Under the pieces are notes generated by a model that was not told where the DNA came from, did no database searches, and saw only the letters and a program-made list of their open reading frames with translations. This document shows positions 6,918-8,851 of a DNA stretch of 8,851 bases, piece after piece. Position numbers and translations under genes: made by a program. This stretch comes from an uncultured Catenibacterium sp. (GTDB lineage: Bacteria > Bacillota_I > Bacilli_A > Erysipelotrichales > Coprobacillaceae), in assembly GCA_900764725.1 (NCBI GenBank), contig CAAFPB010000057.1:1-8851 (forward strand), in the 5' to 3' direction. Position 1 is the stretch's first letter, and every line of letters begins with the position of its first letter.

Positions 6918-8249
6918 ATGGATCAGAATATTAAGGATTGTTTTAAGAAATCATTAGATGAAACAGCTATTCCTAGTGAACTTTATAAGAAGTATTCTGT
7001 AAAGAAAGGCTTACGTAATGAAGATGGTACTGGTGTATTAGTTGGTTTAACAAATATATCTGATGTAGTGGGGTATAAGAAGGTTGATGGAGAAAAGGTC
7101 GATGACTATGGTACATTGTATTATCGTGGTATCAATGTAAAGGATATTGTCGAGAATGGAAAAGGTCGTCGTTTCTTATATGAAGAAGTTTGCTTCTTAA
7201 TTCTATTTGGATATTTACCAAATAGAGAGGAATTAGAGAGCTTTAAGAAGATGATCAGTGAACACTATACCTTACCTGAAAGATACCTAGAATTGAATAT
7301 TTTAGGCTATCCAGAGAAGAATCTGATGAACAAACTACAAAGAGAAGTACTCATGCTTTATAGCTATGATGATGATCCAGATAATGTAGGTGTATTAGAA
7401 ACATTATATAAGGGAATTGACCTTATTGCGAAGATTCCTGTTATTGTCAGCTATACATATCAATCAAAGGTGCATCACTTTGATAAGGGATCTATGATTA
7501 TTCATCATCAGAATTATGATTATTCTATTGCAGAACAGATTCTTTATTTATTAAGAAGAGATGGTACTTTCTCTAATAAAGAAGCAGAAGTACTCAATAC
7601 GGCACTTATTCTACATGCAGACCATGGTGGAGGTAACAATTCTACATTCACAAATGTTGTTATATCATCTACTGGTACAGATATCTATTCAGCTATTTCT
7701 GGCGCTATTGGTTCTTTAAAGGGTCCAAAGCATGGTGGTGCGAATTTAGCTGTTAAGAAGCAGATGGAGCTTGTAATCAATGAAATTGGTATACATGCAT
7801 CTGATCTTCGTATTAGGCAGATTGTCCAAGATATCTTAGATGGAGATTTCAATGACCATACAGGACTCATTTATGGTATAGGACATGCTGTATATACATT
7901 AAGTGATCCACGTAGTGAAATTCTCGCAAAACAATGTGAAGAATTATCTTATGAAAAATTCAGACACGATGAATATGAATTCTATAGAAAATTTTCAGCT
8001 ATTGCGATTGAAGAAATCTATAAGAGAAAAGGAATTCATGTTTGTACAAATGTCGATTTCTATAGTGGTCTTGTTTATGATATGCTTGGTATCCCTGAAG
8101 ATCTTTATACATTACTCTTTGTAATTGGTAGAACAGTAGGATGGGTGGCTCATAATATTGAATCTAAACTCTATAGTGGACGTATTGTCAGACCTGCCAC
8201 TAAATTCGTGGGAGAACTTAAAGACTATAAGAATATTGAAGATAGATAG
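6918..8249 (+). CDS. gltA: Citrate synthase (citrate/2-methylcitrate synthase family)
   Basis: A 443-residue cytosolic enzyme that condenses oxaloacetate with acetyl-CoA to give citrate. The active-site triad of the family is intact: His272 in GPKHGGAN, His323 in GIGHAVYTLSDPR and Asp380 in NVDFYSG. LHADHGGGNNSTFT (232-245) holds the substrate-contact His and Asp, with Arg331 and Arg425 (GRIVRPATKFVG) as likely carboxylate binders. The roughly 40-residue N-terminal extension before TNISDVVGYKK is common in clostridial members. ATG is fixed by aaggag (6904-6909), 8 nt upstream. No aconitase or isocitrate dehydrogenase gene adjoins it, and it has its own promoter and terminator, so it is monocistronic here. 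In an anaerobe the likely purpose is the oxidative branch to 2-oxoglutarate and glutamate. Methylcitrate synthase activity cannot be excluded from sequence alone. Confidence 0.95.
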   Translation: MDQNIKDCFKKSLDETAIPSELYKKYSVKKGLRNEDGTGVLVGLTNISDVVGYKKVDGEKVDDYGTLYYRGINVKDIVENGKGRRFLYEEVCFLILFGYLPNREELESFKKMISEHYTLPERYLELNILGYPEKNLMNKLQREVLMLYSYDDDPDNVGVLETLYKGIDLIAKIPVIVSYTYQSKVHHFDKGSMIIHHQNYDYSIAEQILYLLRRDGTFSNKEAEVLNTALILHADHGGGNNSTFTNVVISSTGTDIYSAISGAIGSLKGPKHGGANLAVKKQMELVINEIGIHASDLRIRQIVQDILDGDFNDHTGLIYGIGHAVYTLSDPRSEILAKQCEELSYEKFRHDEYEFYRKFSAIAIEEIYKRKGIHVCTNVDFYSGLVYDMLGIPEDLYTLLFVIGRTVGWVAHNIESKLYSGRIVRPATKFVGELKDYKNIEDR

Positions 8250-8251
8250 GG

Positions 8252-8282
8252 AAAATGCGACTAAAATCGCATTTTTTCTTTT
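8252..8282 (+). terminator. Rho-independent terminator of citrate synthase
   Basis: A 9-bp perfect stem, aaaatgcga (8252-8260) with tcgcatttt (8267-8275), closes a 6-nt loop and leads into ttctttt. It starts 3 nt after the stop codon. Confidence 0.88.
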
Positions 8283-8306
8283 GTTTTCAATAAAAATACT
8301 ACACTT

Positions 8307-8336
8307 TTGAACTAATTAGTGTTACTATTCTTATAA
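8307..8336 (+). promoter_or_regulatory. Possible promoter of the 29-aa peptide gene, with internal palindrome
   Basis: TTGAAC (8307-8312, 4/6 to the -35) stands 18 nt before TTATAA (8331-8336, a weak -10). The spacer contains the perfect palindrome ACTAATTAGT (8311-8320), inside a larger ACACT (8301-8305) to AGTGT (8318-8322) inverted repeat. It lies after the citrate synthase terminator and before the small ORF, so a promoter is expected here, but the exact elements are uncertain. Confidence 0.35.
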
Positions 8337-8363
8337 GGATATTGTGCTTTTAAGGAGAAATAT

Positions 8364-8453
8364 ATGGTTGTTTCCTATTTATTGACAATATGTGGCTCTT
8401 TAATCATAATTATTGGAGCTGCTGTATTTATTATTGGAAAACATAGCAAATGA
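8364..8453 (+). CDS. Small single-pass membrane peptide (29 aa), unnamed
   Basis: A 29-residue ORF running from MVVSYLLTICGS to IIGKHSK. Nearly all of residues 2-25 are hydrophobic, including a run of four isoleucines (14-17), and the tail is basic (Lys26, His27, Lys29), so a single inner-membrane helix with its C-terminus in the cytosol is predicted. The ribosome binding site aaggag (8352-8357) lies 6 nt before ATG, and a terminator begins 5 nt after the UGA stop. Well-spaced translation signals and a private terminator argue that it is expressed despite its size. Size and build resemble both type I toxin peptides and harmless regulatory membrane peptides, but I see no clear match to a named family such as Fst/Ldr or TxpA. 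Function not assigned. Confidence 0.6.
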   Translation: MVVSYLLTICGSLIIIIGAAVFIIGKHSK

Positions 8454-8457
8454 AAAG

Positions 8458-8480
8458 ATACTCGTTGAGTATTTTTTTTT
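8458..8480 (+). terminator. Terminator after the 29-aa peptide gene
   Basis: A stem atactc (8458-8463) with gagtat (8467-8472) and a GTT loop is followed by eight T (8473-8480). The stem is short, but the T tract is strong and the position, directly after the small ORF stop, is right. Confidence 0.75.
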
Positions 8481-8530
8481 GGACTATAATCAAAAAAGCG
8501 CTTTTTAATTCTTTTACTTTATGAATCTAT

Positions 8531-8549
8531 TTGAACTTATCTGGAAGTT
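8531..8549 (-). other. Candidate right-end hairpin of the TnpB element (3' end of guide RNA)
   Basis: Read on the minus strand, AACTT (8545-8549), loop CCAGAT and AAGTT (8534-8538) form a perfect 5-bp hairpin whose last base begins TCAA (8531-8534). It lies 22 nt after the tnpB stop. IS200/IS605 right ends carry a subterminal hairpin, with TCAA as the cleavage tetranucleotide in the IS608 type, and the same end supplies the TnpB guide RNA scaffold. Assignment is inferred from position and form; the stem is short. Confidence 0.35.
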
Positions 8550-8571
8550 TACCCTATTGAATACCAATCTA

Positions 8572-8851
8572 TTACGAGTCAATTCTTATTCTTCTAGGCG
8601 TGTCCACTTTGCCTCTATTGTACAGAATTGTCATATCCACAACGTTACTTTTAGACATAATATTTAATGCACCATTTACATCTGCATTCAGAGTTTCTCC
8701 ATCAGCCATTCTGTATTGTCCGCGATGAATTCTCTTTCCACTGAAATGATATTCTTTACCAGCATTACTCTTATAGACTGGTATTACATCTTTATACCAG
8801 AAACTTGCTTTTGAAGTGTAAGATGTTAAACCGCAAACTCTACCCATCTGA
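8572..8851 (-). CDS. tnpB: RNA-guided endonuclease TnpB, C-terminal part (IS200/IS605 family), cut by window edge
   Basis: The reading frame stays open to the window end (the codon before the ATG at 8847 is CAG), so this is the last 93 residues or so of a longer gene. Numbered from that Met, it shows SYTSKASF (9-16), the region that is zinc-binding in other TnpBs but cysteine-free here. FSGKRIHRGQY (35-45) and LNADVNGALNI (53-63) follow, the latter with the third RuvC catalytic Asp. The usual family tail LYNRGKVDTPRRIRI ends the protein, so the C-terminus is complete. TnpB uses a guide RNA from the element's right end to cut DNA and keep the transposon in place. Oddity: only one residue separates CGL from SYTSK, where relatives have about seven, so an in-frame deletion is possible. 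No TnpA is visible here. Confidence 0.85.
   Translation of the reverse strand, partial: QMGRVCGLTSYTSKASFWYKDVIPVYKSNAGKEYHFSGKRIHRGQYRMADGETLNADVNGALNIMSKSNVVDMTILYNRGKVDTPRRIRIDS

Noticed and set aside
8465..8490. TTGAGT and TATAAT on the plus strand after the small-peptide terminator, a possible promoter for RNA antisense to tnpB
   Set aside because: The spacer is only 14 nt, too short for sigma-A, and TTGAGT is part of the terminator stem.
8493..8506. The palindrome AAAAAGCGCTTTTT as a terminator for tnpB on the minus strand
   Set aside because: With a four-base loop the stem is five A-T pairs only, too weak to call; it may still contribute to ending the transcript.

Overview
The window is AT-rich, tightly packed bacterial DNA. 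It has AGGAGG-type ribosome binding sites, leucine written mostly as TTA, UGA used as a stop, and short intrinsic terminators after nearly every transcription unit. This points to a low-GC Firmicute (Bacillota). The mix of Cof-type HAD phosphatases, a CtpE/Exp7-like cation ATPase and a stand-alone citrate synthase would fit a gut clostridial or erysipelotrichial genome, but that placement is inference. Most of the window reads as ordinary chromosome. The right edge is accessory: a small membrane peptide gene followed by the 3' end of a TnpB gene.

Layout. (1) 1-129: a tRNA-Ser(UGA), cut 3 nt short at its 5' end by the window edge, and its terminator. (2) 145-1937, plus strand: a two-gene operon of an LacY-like MFS permease and a small nitroreductase, ending in a hairpin that also serves the convergent operon. 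(3) 3581-1928, minus strand: histidine phosphatase, Cof-type HAD phosphatase, and an uncalled 50-aa glycine-rich membrane protein. (4) 3648-6784, plus strand, divergent from (3): a CtpE-like P-type cation ATPase overlapping by 8 nt a second Cof-type HAD phosphatase. (5) 6852-8282: a monocistronic citrate synthase with a good extended -10 promoter overlapped by a perfect TTGTATACAA palindrome, which suggests GntR-type control. (6) 8307-8480: a 29-aa single-pass membrane peptide gene with its own ribosome binding site and terminator. (7) 8531-8851, minus strand: the C-terminal part of an IS200/IS605-family TnpB and a hairpin followed by TCAA that could be the element's right end and the 3' end of its guide RNA.

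The clearest functional link is translational coupling of the cation pump to a soluble HAD phosphatase. The histidine phosphatase and Cof phosphatase in the opposite operon likewise form a phosphate-ester hydrolase pair. No intergenic stretch exceeds 160 nt. I found no CRISPR array, riboswitch or clearly new defence system. The least explained items are the two small membrane proteins, the operator-like palindromes and the abnormal TnpB C-terminus.
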